64,000 nt of DNA from Ophiobolus disseminans (taxonomy: Eukaryota > Ascomycota > Dothideomycetes > Pleosporales > Phaeosphaeriaceae), in NCBI GenBank assembly GCA_010093685.1, contig MU006217.1:1016911-1080910 (forward strand). The letters run 5' to 3'. Position numbers and translations under genes: made by a program. Positions 13,142 to 22,588 of this stretch are shown here, in pieces (positions within the stretch are counted from its first letter, which is position 1; every line of letters starts with the position of its first letter). The notes below the pieces were generated by a model. It had not been told where the DNA came from. It worked only from the letters and a program-made list of their open reading frames with translations, and did no database searches.

Positions 13142-13764
13142 GGCAGAAGCCAAAGAGCTAGATGTGCAAGTGATGGAGACAAGGAAGAGGGTGCTTGGCG
13201 ACGAGCATCCCTCTACGCTGACCAGCATGGCAAACCTGGGCTTGACNNNNNNNNNNNNNNNNNNNNNNNNNNNNNNNNNNNNNNNNNNNNNNNNNNNNNN
13301 NNNNNNNNNNNNNNNNNNNNNNNNNNNNNNNNNNNNNNNNNNNNNNNNNNNNNNNNNNNNNNNNNNNNNNNNNNNNNNNNNNNNNNNNNNNNNNNNNNNN
13401 NNNNNNNNNNNNNNNNNNNNNNNNNNNNNNNNNNNNNNNNNNNNNNNNNNNNNNNNNNNNNNNNNNNNNNNNNNNNNNNNNNNNNNNNNNNNNNNNNNNN
13501 NNNNNNNNNNNNNNNNNNNNNNNNNNNNNNNNNNNNNNNNNNNNNNNNNNNNNNNNNNNNNGGAAGAGGGTGCTTGGCAACAAGCATCCCTCTATGCTGA
13601 CCAGCATAGCCAACCTGGCCTCGACGTACTCAAATCAGGGCCGGTGGAAGGAGGCCAAAGAGCTGCAGGTGCAAGTGATGGAGATGTCCAAGAGGGTGCT
13701 TGGCAATGAGCATCCCAACACACTGACCAGCATGGCCAACCTTACATGGACTCTCGAGGGATAA
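13142..13764 (+). repeat. Near-identical 126-bp TPR-encoding repeats
   Basis: Copies can be read at about 13142-13246 and 13562-13764. The shared core AAGAGGGTGCTTGGC...GAGCATCCC...CTGACCAGCATGG...AACCT differs at few bases between copies. Each unit encodes one 42-residue NPHP/kinesin-light-chain-type TPR. High internal identity is typical of fungal NLRs whose repeats undergo concerted evolution. Confidence 0.7.
13247..13561. other. Assembly gap (315 N)
   Basis: A run of N falls inside the TPR repeat array of the NLR gene. The flanking repeat copies are almost identical in DNA, which is the likely reason the assembly failed. The number of repeats, and so the gap length, is not known. Confidence 0.95.
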
Positions 13765-14044
13765 GGTCTTTACAACAATGCTGTTTCATTGCTAGAACAA
13801 TGCTACCAGCTGCGACAACAGATTCTAGGCCTAAAGCATCCACACACTGTATCATCTCTAGTAGCTTTGCAAGCGTGGAGGGTCAGAAATGTATCTCCTA
13901 AGCTGGTGCGTCGAGGCCGCTCCTTTTAGAAAAAGGTATTTTGCAAGATTAAGAGATAGGACACAACGTACTATAATCAAAACGTAACACTACCGCAAAA
14001 TAGGTAGTACAGGCGCATGATTGCAAATTCTTAATAAGTTGACG

Positions 14045-14890
14045 TGGTGTAGGAAAAACGAAGCTTATACGGGATAGAATATAAGGTCATTCGGGATCGC
14101 TACAGATAGCAAAAAGATAACCGATCCGCTCCTGCTGAGAGCCGGTGCTGCGAGACCAGCGGATTCTCCGCCTCTCAAACCTCCAAACGCGCCTCGTAAG
14201 ATAGCTCTTCGGTCCTCGCCCAACGCAACTGTTACTGCGGCACCTCCAAGAGCTGCTGCTACTGCACCACTTAATCCGCCGGCTACTACACCCAAAAACG
14301 CGCCTCGTAAAATAGCTTTTCGGTCCACTGCCCCAGCACCTCCCAACGCCACGACTACGAAAGCGTCCAATCCGGCAACCACAGTAGCTACGAAAGCGTT
14401 TCTTTCACCAGCTACTCGCTCATCTTCCCCGGCGCCTCCTAAAGCAACAGCGCGCAAAGAAATTGTTCCCAAAGTGAACACTAGCGGGAATGCAAAGAAG
14501 CAACAGGAAGGCACACACCAAGCAGAAGTAAGGGCATCAGCTGCAGCTGGAGCAGAAAGGAAGAAGCGAGAAGAAGAGAAGAAATCAGCTGACAAGGACG
14601 CAAAGAGAGTTGTTAACTTGCAAGCAAAGAGGGTCGCTGACGCAAATGCTGAAGCAGCGGCGAAAAAGAAAGAGCAGAAGGATAATGACAAAAGAGAAGC
14701 TCGCGCAGCAACAAGTCAAGATTCTTCGTCACAGCCAGTGCATGCTAAGCCAGTAACGACACAACAAAAAGGGAGTTTATTTGGCTTCCTGGCTCCGAAG
14801 CCTGCCAAGATCTCTACTCATAAGAAGCATGAGAGGAGCGAGGTGGTTGGAGCAGGAGATGGGGGCTACAGGTCTGACATTTTTGCATGA
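14045..14890 (+). pseudogene. C-terminal part of the zinc-module protein (basic Ala/Pro/Lys-rich tail)
   Basis: One frame runs from TGG TGT AGG at 14045 to TGA at 14890 with a single stop, TAG at 14075-14077. It has no ATG near its beginning, as expected for a 3' fragment. It starts WCRKNEAYTG, continues after the stop with an Ala/Pro-rich region holding two copies of NAPRKIA(L/F)RS, then a Lys/Glu/Ala-rich probable coiled coil. It ends with GSLFGFLAPKPAK and a basic tail. The end resembles GGLLSALTTKSPAK near the end of the second zinc-module gene. I infer it is the displaced 3' half of the gene starting at 9712. An open frame on the other strand (14065-14691) is its low-complexity shadow. 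Confidence 0.45.
14186..14326 (+). repeat. Two 30-bp direct repeats in the basic tail
   Basis: Units at 14186-14215 and 14297-14326, 111 bp apart, differ at about three positions. Both encode NAPRKIA(L/F)RS. They show the tail grew by internal duplication in frame. Confidence 0.6.
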
Positions 14891-16302
14891 ATTTGTGTAC
14901 TGATCATAAGCGATTGCTTTCTGTCTTGGTGGTTACTGCGGCTAAGGATATATGGAAATTGTGCGATTTAAGGTCCTAAACTAGTCTATTATTGCTCTTC
15001 TGTCGGCGAGCAGGCGAGCGAGTATTTGGAATTGCGTTTTCAGATAGTTGCAATTATAATATGTACTCAAACACGTCTGAATTTGTTACTCTGAGGTTGT
15101 TGAGATGAACGTGTGTATACGAAACTTCCTATTACAGGCCATTTGGTGACGCGAGAGCTTTATCTGTTGGCTATGACGGCTGTATTGTTCGTGGAGGAAT
15201 GTATATATAGCTCTCACCTCACCTCACAACGATCGTTAGTGTTCTTGTGAGAAGAAGCCAATGTACTATGTCGCGTGCTGCTGTCGTGTATTTTGAGTAG
15301 CGCGAAAAACAACAGGATTCCACATCATACTTTGACCGGTTTGCAAGGCGGTGGCTTATCTATATCATTCTTGCTCAATTTTTCGAGTTGAAGTTTGTGG
15401 TGGTTTCAATTTCCTAAAAGCAAGCGTCCTTTTGTGCAGCCTTCAAGGATACGTTGCTATTTCACGTCGTCTGCGCTTCTAGAAAGCCTGTAAATGACGT
15501 CTATGCTATTGTATTTACCGTATGGGATGTTTGGCATGTGGTATTTACTTGATCGTTGAAGAATTGAACATTCGGCAGTGACCACACGCCGTTGGCGATC
15601 GCTAAGATTCACATCTATCATGTAGGCGACATAAGGGCTCAACGACGTATGACATAAAAAGCAAACAAAAAACAGCGTCTTCAATGTGGTAACTTGAAAT
15701 GCACTGTAGCACAAAGTGATCGCGAATGTGAAGCTCCGCCATGGATAATTGAGCCTGGCGAACATAAGTAGCGATGGATTACCGCGCCTTCACAGAAGCT
15801 GGGTGTTTGGTTCGCTATGAAAAGTATAAAAGCCTCGATCTATTAACTTTATATTGCTCAGACAACCCAGCATAGCAACCTTCGATATCCCTTGTACCTG
15901 GACAACTTGTCCGCCTACAGCGTCCACGCAGACTCTTATACTCACAAAAACGATTCCAATCCTTGCCACTGTTCACTCGCCTGGATCAATCATACAAACA
16001 GATTTCCACGATCAACCTACTCAGCTGGCCTGAACAATCGTACACCACCCGAACGATACTACCTAGGCACAGATCGATCTTCCTTCTTGTAACAGGACCT
16101 CGGGACTTTGGCTCTTAACAACGCCCAAAGAATTCCGACAACATTACCTAATCCGCGGTGAAAAAATAGTATTATCGAACATAGGCCTGGAGCAATCGGT
16201 TGAAACAATACCCAGAAAGAACCTTGGAACCCCTCAACAACCACTTCGGCCTCTCACAACTTATCTCCCTTCATCTTGTCTTGTCTTCAGTACGTCTGAG
16301 CT
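14891..16302. other. Intergenic; leader of the second zinc-module gene
   Basis: About 1.4 kb. No gene is supported; a 102-codon ORF on the minus strand (15457-15765) has no recognisable feature. TATAAA lies at 15825-15830. A pyrimidine-rich leader follows, with CCTGGATCAATC at 15980 and CCTGGAGCAATC at 16186. A CTTGTCTTCAG near 16290 could be a 5'UTR intron acceptor. Confidence 0.4.
15825..15830 (+). promoter_or_regulatory. Candidate TATA box
   Basis: TATAAA within GAAAAGTATAAAAGCC, 473 bp upstream of the ATG at 16303. The distance resembles that at the related gene further left. Confidence 0.4.
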
Positions 16303-17903
16303 ATGCAGGAACAGTCCCATGCGCAAGACGCAGACGGTTTTTTCGATTATGAAGGCTATGAAATGGACCTAGATGAAGATGAGCAAGATGAGCAACAGAA
16401 AAAGGCAAGTAATGAGAGTATAAATAGATTGCGAGGTAGCTAAACTGAGATCTGACTGTTGCTTAGTCTGATCGACGCACATCGAGGGCAGGTCAGCGTG
16501 ATGTCCTCACACAGCGCAGAACAGCGTCCGGTGACGGCATGAGTGTAAAAAAACGCGCTCTGATGATAAAGATAGCAAATCGCCGTGAAAAAGACCGCAA
16601 AAAGTCTCTAGACCAACACAAGAAAGAGATAATGCAAGAAGAAAATGCCAAGCAAAGGAGACGAACGGCCGCACGTACTAGAAAACCGGAAAGACAGCCC
16701 TTAAGATCTGTTAGATGCAGGCCATGTGCAACAAAGGGGCGCGAAGTTTGCGATAACAACTAACCTTGCAATTTCTGCGCCGATTTCAACTACAAGTGCG
16801 TTTATCCACTTAAAGGAGGGGGGCACGGTACAAAGAACGAGCGCGAGGCCTCATTTACAACAGCAGAGGTAGCTCAGTCCATAACTACAGAAAAGGTTCA
16901 CGAAGAACGGGGCAACTATTGCAAAACGTGTGTATCTGAGCACAAAACGTGCAACAAGAAGAAACCTAAATGTTCGCATTGTAATTTAGCAGGAACGCAC
17001 TGCACCTATCTGAGTGATATACGACCTCGTGAAAAGTCGCCTTCCCAAGCTCATGAGCCTCCAGCTGGATCAGGCGGCTCAAGCCAAGAAGGCCAATCGG
17101 GAGGGTACGGCTACGGTAGCGGCCCTGGCTATAGTCCAGCACAGTTTGGTGGAATCGGCTATGTGCAACAGAACAATCTGTCTGGTGGACAGAACATTGG
17201 GGGAGCAGGCCAAAATCAAATGCAACTTGCCCAAGCTTCTCCGGTTCACACCATCCTCAAGAGAAAGCTAGACCTGAAGCTCGACACCTCAGAAAAGACA
17301 CTTGCAAATCAACTCAATCTAGCGAAGTACCAAAAGCTTCCTCAAGTCTACGTCAAGTAACTCTATGTCAAGCAACTCACTCCAGCGAAGGACCACAAAT
17401 TTCCGCTAATGCACGTTAAGCAAGTCGCTCCAGGACAGGTCCCTAAAATACCCAAAATACACGTAAAAAACGACCCCGGATTCGCTCCATGGCGCGCTAA
17501 AGGCATACCATCAGATGCTCCGGATCCTCTGGGCTACCGGCATAACATCGAGGAATCGAAGCCGACGAACAAAAAGGTGCAAAAGATGTCTCAGATGACA
17601 AAGCAGCTGGAAAACACTCACATTCAGAAGGTCAAACCAGCGAAGAGAAGAGGTGGAGGTTTGTTATCCGCTTTGACTACTAAATCGCCGGCTAAAGCAC
17701 ACCCGAAACCGCCTCCTCAGGCCCCCCCCTAAAGCCGCCCCAAGATACCTCCTCAAGCAGCTCCGAAACTCACAGACCCCCCGAAACCTAAGGCACCACC
17801 GAAAAGTCCGAAAATGGCTGCATACCCATCTGCCACACGCAAGGAAAAGCCGTTACTGAAGGTCTCTTTCTTTTCTACGAAGCAGAAGAAGCAGAAATAT
17901 TAG
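16303..17903 (+). pseudogene. Second tandem Zn2Cys6-module protein, three in-frame stops
   Basis: Exon 1 (16303-16404) encodes an acidic N-terminus rich in Asp and Glu. A GC-AG intron fits best (16405-16466): AAG|GCAAGT donor, CTGAC branch, TTAG acceptor, phase 0. From 16467 one frame runs to TAG 17901-17903, broken by TAA at 16761, 17358 and 17730. It encodes a basic helix region and two cysteine modules: 16716-16799 (C-x2-C-x7-C-x5-C-x2-C-x6-C, with the first stop inside) and 16920-17003 (C-x2-C-x6-C-x6-C-x2-C-x6-C). A Gly/Tyr/Gln-rich stretch, a set of (Y/H)VKQ(L/V) repeats and a Pro/Lys-rich tail follow. The second stop falls where a VKQL repeat predicts Gln. It is a paralogue in architecture of the gene at 9712. 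Function unknown. A decayed gene is likeliest; sequence error is the alternative. Confidence 0.55.
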
Positions 17904-18188
17904 AGAGGGAGGGTGATTTTGATTGTCCAGTTCATTTTGCGGATTCGATTTAGCACGAGTACGGTATTTCTTGTATGTTTCAGTGTATTACTATCTTTAA
18001 GCGCGGAAAAGTGTAGGACCTAGTCGAGTTAGCGATTTTTTAATTTGTGGCATGTTTTGCGCGAGAACATAGCCGTCTAAATCACACATGATCAATCAGC
18101 TCATCGGGCAAGAACGTTACTCGCAATGCACAAGTGCAGACAGTAACCGAGAAAAGATATTTCATAAATCATAACCACCACAATCTAT
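17904..18188. other. Intergenic between zinc-module gene and P450
   Basis: A 285-bp convergent interval serving as the 3' flank for both neighbours. No other feature seen. Confidence 0.5.
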
Positions 18189-20092
18189 CTAATTCCCCGC
18201 AACCGGCGTAAAAATAACCATCGTCCCCTCCTTCGGCAACATACTCGACCTCCAAGTCCACCACCTCTTCGCCTCGGGATCCACAAGCTCGCAATCGTAA
18301 TTCAGCAGAATCTGGCCAAGGATAACTTTCATCACAGCCGCAGCATAATACCTTCCAGGGCAGGCCATGCGCCCGGTGCCCCAGACATGGTACGTCATGT
18401 CGGCGTCGGTCAGCTTGGTGGGCTTCTTCTGCATGACGGCCGAGAAGTTGGCGGATGCGCTGACGAGTTTCGGGTCCGCGAAGCGGAAGCCGCTGAAAGA
18501 TAGGGCTTCGGGGTAGTCGACGGGGTTGGTCATGATGGCGCGGACGGGCGTGCAGAACCAGTCGCCGACGTTGACGTGGGAGCCGTCGGCGAGGGAGAAG
18601 GGTTGGAGGGCGGAGCGGCGGGTGCTTACTATTTTGGTGTTAGGTGTGTTTGTATTGAGGGCGTTGGGAATGGAAGACTTACGAGACTCGACGGGGGTTA
18701 GACGGGCGGATTCTTTGATGAAGCTGTCGAGGAGTGGGAGGGCGGTGCCGGCACCGGTGCGCTCGAAGTCAGCGTATTGGGTTTGGCATTCGCGGCGGAG
18801 AGGCTCGACGTATTCTGGGTGGATGCAGAGGTCGTGGATGGCGAAGGTGACAGTCTGTCATCGTTAGTTGAGAGAAGAGGGTGCATTGGAAAAGCTGGCT
18901 TACGGTAGAGACGGCGTGCACGGAACCGAACCAAATAGCCATCAGCTCATGTACGACACGCTTGGGAGTCCAAGGAGCGTTCTTGGGAGAAGTCTCCATA
19001 ATCCATTGGATGCAGTCGTTCTGCACATCTCATTAGCCTTCCATCTTTGCGATGCATCACTAGAGTTGTACGTACGTGCTTGGGAACCTTCTGACCCAGG
19101 TTTGCGAGGTCTCGCTCGAGACAACGCTGCTCGGCGATGGGCAGCAGCCGGTTGAAGATGGCTTTGTGCGAGTGGATGCTACGAGAGATGATGCTTCCAA
19201 GAATTGGAGCCATGAACTTAGGTAGTAGGCGCACGACCTCGGCGCACAGCAGCGTCTCCTCAATGTACGCAAGCGCAGATACCATGAATCCCTCATCTTT
19301 CGCTGTTAGAAGTTAGAGTGCGATCTTTTGTCACGTGGTGATTTTACTGACCTAGGTCTTGGCCAAAGAACGAGACGGCATTTGAAAGCACGACCAGCTT
19401 CACGATCATATGATAGACTGGAGAGTATACCTTTCCTGTTGATTGTGTCAGCATACTCGATCTTGAAAACATGCGCGGCAACTTACCATCTACGACCTTG
19501 TGTCCAGCATGTAGTTCATCAAACCTGGTGCGGATGATGCAGCTTAGATCAGGCAAAATCTGGGGCAGGTTGTTTGTAAGAAGAGTTCTGAGGGCCTTGA
19601 TGAAGCCAACACCCTCAGTTCCTCGACGATCGAACCAGTTGAAGCCGTGCATGGTATAAACTGGCTGCAACATCTGCTTGGAGGCAGCTTGCAGTGAAAG
19701 CACTGTATCAGGCGCATTGTCAAGCTCCTTGATCTGGCTGGGGTCCGAGACAAAGACGTATCTGTTGTCTGGGGCTGAGAGCTCGAATGGCTTTCCGTTG
19801 GCCTTGTTGAACGCATCTTGGATGATATCTGGGCCCCAGAAAAGGAACACCCATCGTCCGTAGCAATCGATAAAAGGCTTGAAGATGTACTTGAGGATCT
19901 GAGTTACGCTAGGCTATATGATATGGTTAGCAACAAGTCAATGATCGGAGAGCATATGTAGCTTACCACTTTCTTGGCCACCAGGGCCTCGTAGAAGAAC
20001 AGCAGTGATACAAGGCCAACAACGCTGCTTGCCACGTTCACGCCAGGGTTCAGGCCTGAAGGCCAGGCAGTATGTAGCTCCAAGTTCTCCAT
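18189..20092 (-). CDS. Cytochrome P450 monooxygenase (first of a divergent pair)
   Basis: Seven exons, in coding order: 20092-19967, 19913-19487, 19435-19352, 19302-19076, 19020-18904, 18854-18683, 18628-18189. The product is 530 aa. All introns are 49-55 bp, GT-AG. The N-terminus has a membrane anchor (SVVGLVSLLFFYEALVAKK). Helix I region is MAIWFGSVHAVST, helix K is ESAR (about residues 375-378), and the PERF-like segment is FRFADPK. The haem loop is VWGTGRMACPGRYYA with the proximal Cys near 474. Trp replaces the usual Phe at the start of the FxxGxxxCxG motif. Substrate unknown; the style resembles fungal secondary-metabolism P450s (inference). It would be ER-bound and need a P450 reductase. 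It is transcribed away from the second P450 across a 2.5-kb spacer. Confidence 0.9.
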
Positions 20093-22588
20093 TTTGCTGA
20101 TCGACAAATGTGACTTAAGGCAATGGCTGAAGCTAACAGAAAAAGAGATCCACCACGAGTAGATATACTTTGGCTTCACTTCGGACAGTCTCCCGGCACG
20201 AGACTGGTACAAACGCCCACGTTCGACGCCAGGACCAGACCCAAACATGCGTCATTAGTCGGTCGCGCCGCGATGATGCAGTAGCTGGGCGAGCAAATAC
20301 TGCTAGCACTCCTCCGTGTTGGTATTGCTGCATCCCGGGCCAGTCACTATTTCGAGGACAGCGCATTCGAGTCCGATACGCACTTCTCAGGCCAGTCTCA
20401 GGAAAGCCACACAAGAAACGTGCCCTGTTTGACAGTCGTGCCCTTTGGAGAGTGGAGCTAAAGGGACATTAAGCGCCAACGGGACGGTATCAGCGTATAC
20501 GACGCGCCATCAAGGGCATAGATAGCGTCGTGCAAGCCGTGGCGAATGTACATGGATACATCTGCGGCTCTAATGTATCCTAATGTATCTTCATGCCGTT
20601 AGCAACCATGTATTTGGTAATGAACAGGGAATCCCCAATGGTTTGAAATCCGTGCTGTTTGTAATAAACCCCGGTTGTTAATTGAGACAATATCAGGGAA
20701 TGGCCTGGATTGATTGCTGCCGACGGGGACGTGGATATGGCCTCCACGCGAGACATGGGCGGCAAACAAACGGCATTACGCGCTTAAGGCCGAAGCCGCC
20801 TGAGCTTAGTCAGAAATACTCTAATCTCGAACGACATTGCTGTAATTTCCTCGGTGTGGTTAGGAAATTCATATTTCCATAGCTTGTGATAAACTCAGGG
20901 CACTGAATTCCTCCATCAGCAGGAACACCCAAGCGCCGTCGTATGGGGAAAGGCGCAGAACGGAGAACCCCACGCGGCGTACGTGTTACACAAGCGGGGC
21001 AACCTCCGACTGGACGATCGAAAATAAATGGTCCGCAAACTATATGCTCTTTTGGTTCGTGCATGAGTCGGCATCTGGATTCTAAGTCGCTATCTTCACA
21101 AGATACTCGCTAGATCTTTGCCCCATTCCTCGTGGGCGGTGTCGGTTGCTAAGCGATCTTCCGACTTCGCATTCTCGCATCTGACAATTTTTTGAGAGCA
21201 CAATCGGACCATGACAATGATGAAGAGGTCGAGCTTGCTGTAAGGAGCGCCGGCAGCGTTCCCCAGTCGATCCTCCCAAAGCTTTGGTAACTGGGCGGTT
21301 TTGCAACCGTTGGAGCTCGATCCAGCCTCGGCGGGGCAAGTGACAAACGTCCTATATGTCACTAGCTCGATCCTGCCATTCCGCTTTCTAACATTAGCGA
21401 AGCGCTGCTTCACCGTATGTCAGCGAATGCGTTTCTGGCTGCAGTAGACATATGTAGGCAAGGACATCCTTCCTTGTCTGGTTCGTATATTTCCCGCCAT
21501 CTGCAGTTCTCGGTCGTACCATGTGGCTGCTGCATGGCATCGCGCTTCGGTCTGGCGTCTCCAATGGCAAAAATGTACCAATTCTTTGCTCCGCGTGCAT
21601 GATCGAGGCGTGCGTAGAGGTAAGCGCGAGTCAAGCTCGGCAGATACATGCGTCAATGGTGTTCGCAGGATGTGACGTGGCCATTGTAGCTCCGTTATTC
21701 GTTTCTAAGCGCCCGTCCCTTCCCGCTTAGCACATGGTCCGTCCCGACTCTTCATGTGATTTCGATGAAGATGATGACATCCTGCGGCGAGCCAGATTTT
21801 CGAACAAAGAGAGAACTTGAAATAAATTGCCGAGCCATTGTAATATAGCACGAATTGGTGTGTCTGAAGTATTCAGTGGCTACGGCGCTTCTCGTGAGGT
21901 GTTTGAGTAACGCCGTTGGTCGCGACCGACCCCCTCACCCCACCTTGATTCTAGGAACGGAAGTCGCCGAGCCGAGCCGCACAGCCAGCCGCGCGGTTGG
22001 CTGGTGGTGTTACTTTCTAGAAAAAATAGGCGACTGTCCCGTAAAGTCATGGTAGTATGCGGTTGAACGAGTAGTGAGTGCATTGCATCCTGCAACATGC
22101 AAAATAGAAATTCCAGCAGCATCCAGGCCTAGACGGCAGCGTATAGTTGACACAATCTGATTTGTGATTGTGCCGCGCCGATTTCAACACCCATTCGTTC
22201 GTTTCGTCGGTTCCATGTAGACGACACCAGTATGACAGACGCCGCAATCTATCGCTGATTGGTTTCAAGGCGGCCTACACGTGGAACTGGGTCCATGAAC
22301 CCGCCGAGCCGAGACGATAGAGATACGAGGGAGAGATAATGCATATCGCTCGAGCGCTACAAGCCGCTTCAGATCAGCGTAGTCCATGGCCCGTGTGTGA
22401 ATGACTAGAGGATCCCGGTGAGAAGACATGCACGTCGCACGCGGAATTAGCGTAGCTCGCGTCCGGCGACATCTGAGCTGCCGCGCGCCGTGGCCCAAGA
22501 CGTTGACAAGTGCTGAGTATCCCGCTGTCGGCCGTTGGCAGAATCTTTGTGATCTGCCACTGTTCTTGAATCTGTGCATTCATCCACC
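20093..22588. other. Long spacer between divergent P450 genes
   Basis: 2.5 kb without a supportable gene. Many short ORFs exist on both strands but none has an ATG, splice signals and recognisable features together. The ends must hold the two P450 promoters. The centre could contain a decayed gene or element, but I see no repeat structure. Confidence 0.5.

Larger units (their letters stand above)
11169..13921 (+). pseudogene. HET/NB-ARC/TPR NLR-like protein, broken by stops and an assembly gap
   Basis: A fungal NOD-like receptor of the heterokaryon-incompatibility type. The HET domain comes first, starting MRLLHL, with ILSHRWSD, WIDTCCINK and RGWTLQELIAP motifs. An NB-ARC NTPase follows, with P-loop GPPGTGKS (about codon 280), Walker B LLVFDNAD, the LYTTTNRD sensor-like segment and a GLPLA-like LPLAVVQAAAY. 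Near-identical 42-residue TPR repeats (KRVLGNEHPSTLTSMANLA...GRWKEAKEL) end the protein. The frame is continuous from 11169 to the gap except for TGA at 11853-11855, inside the segment YGEGAERAW-stop-RLQTEL where the family expects an unbroken helix. After the gap, TAA at 13762-13764 interrupts the last repeat, and the frame then runs to TAG at 13919. The phase across the gap is unknowable. By family such proteins trigger cell death upon non-self recognition. This allele looks non-functional unless the stops are errors. Confidence 0.75.
10797..14044 (+). mobile_element. Inserted 3.25-kb block carrying a HET-NLR gene
   Basis: The block between the two TGGTG copies separates the halves of the zinc-module gene. 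Its left end is ACCGAAATCGGTTTCCGG, which contains the small inverted repeat ACCGA-AA-TCGGT. Its right end is AATAAGTTGACG. I see no matching terminal inverted repeats, no LTR and no transposase or recombinase gene, so the mechanism is unknown. Bases 10798-11168 hold no gene beyond the presumed NLR promoter. An alternative to insertion is a rearrangement that brought the segments together. Confidence 0.4.

Noticed and set aside
14065..14691. 208-codon minus-strand ORF rich in Ala and Phe
   Set aside because: It is antisense to a low-complexity Ala/Pro/Lys coding frame, lacks independent signals, and has no family features.
15457..15765. 102-codon minus-strand ORF with a hydrophobic stretch
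   Set aside because: An ATG is present but there is no family resemblance; the length is within chance expectation for a 1.4-kb gap.
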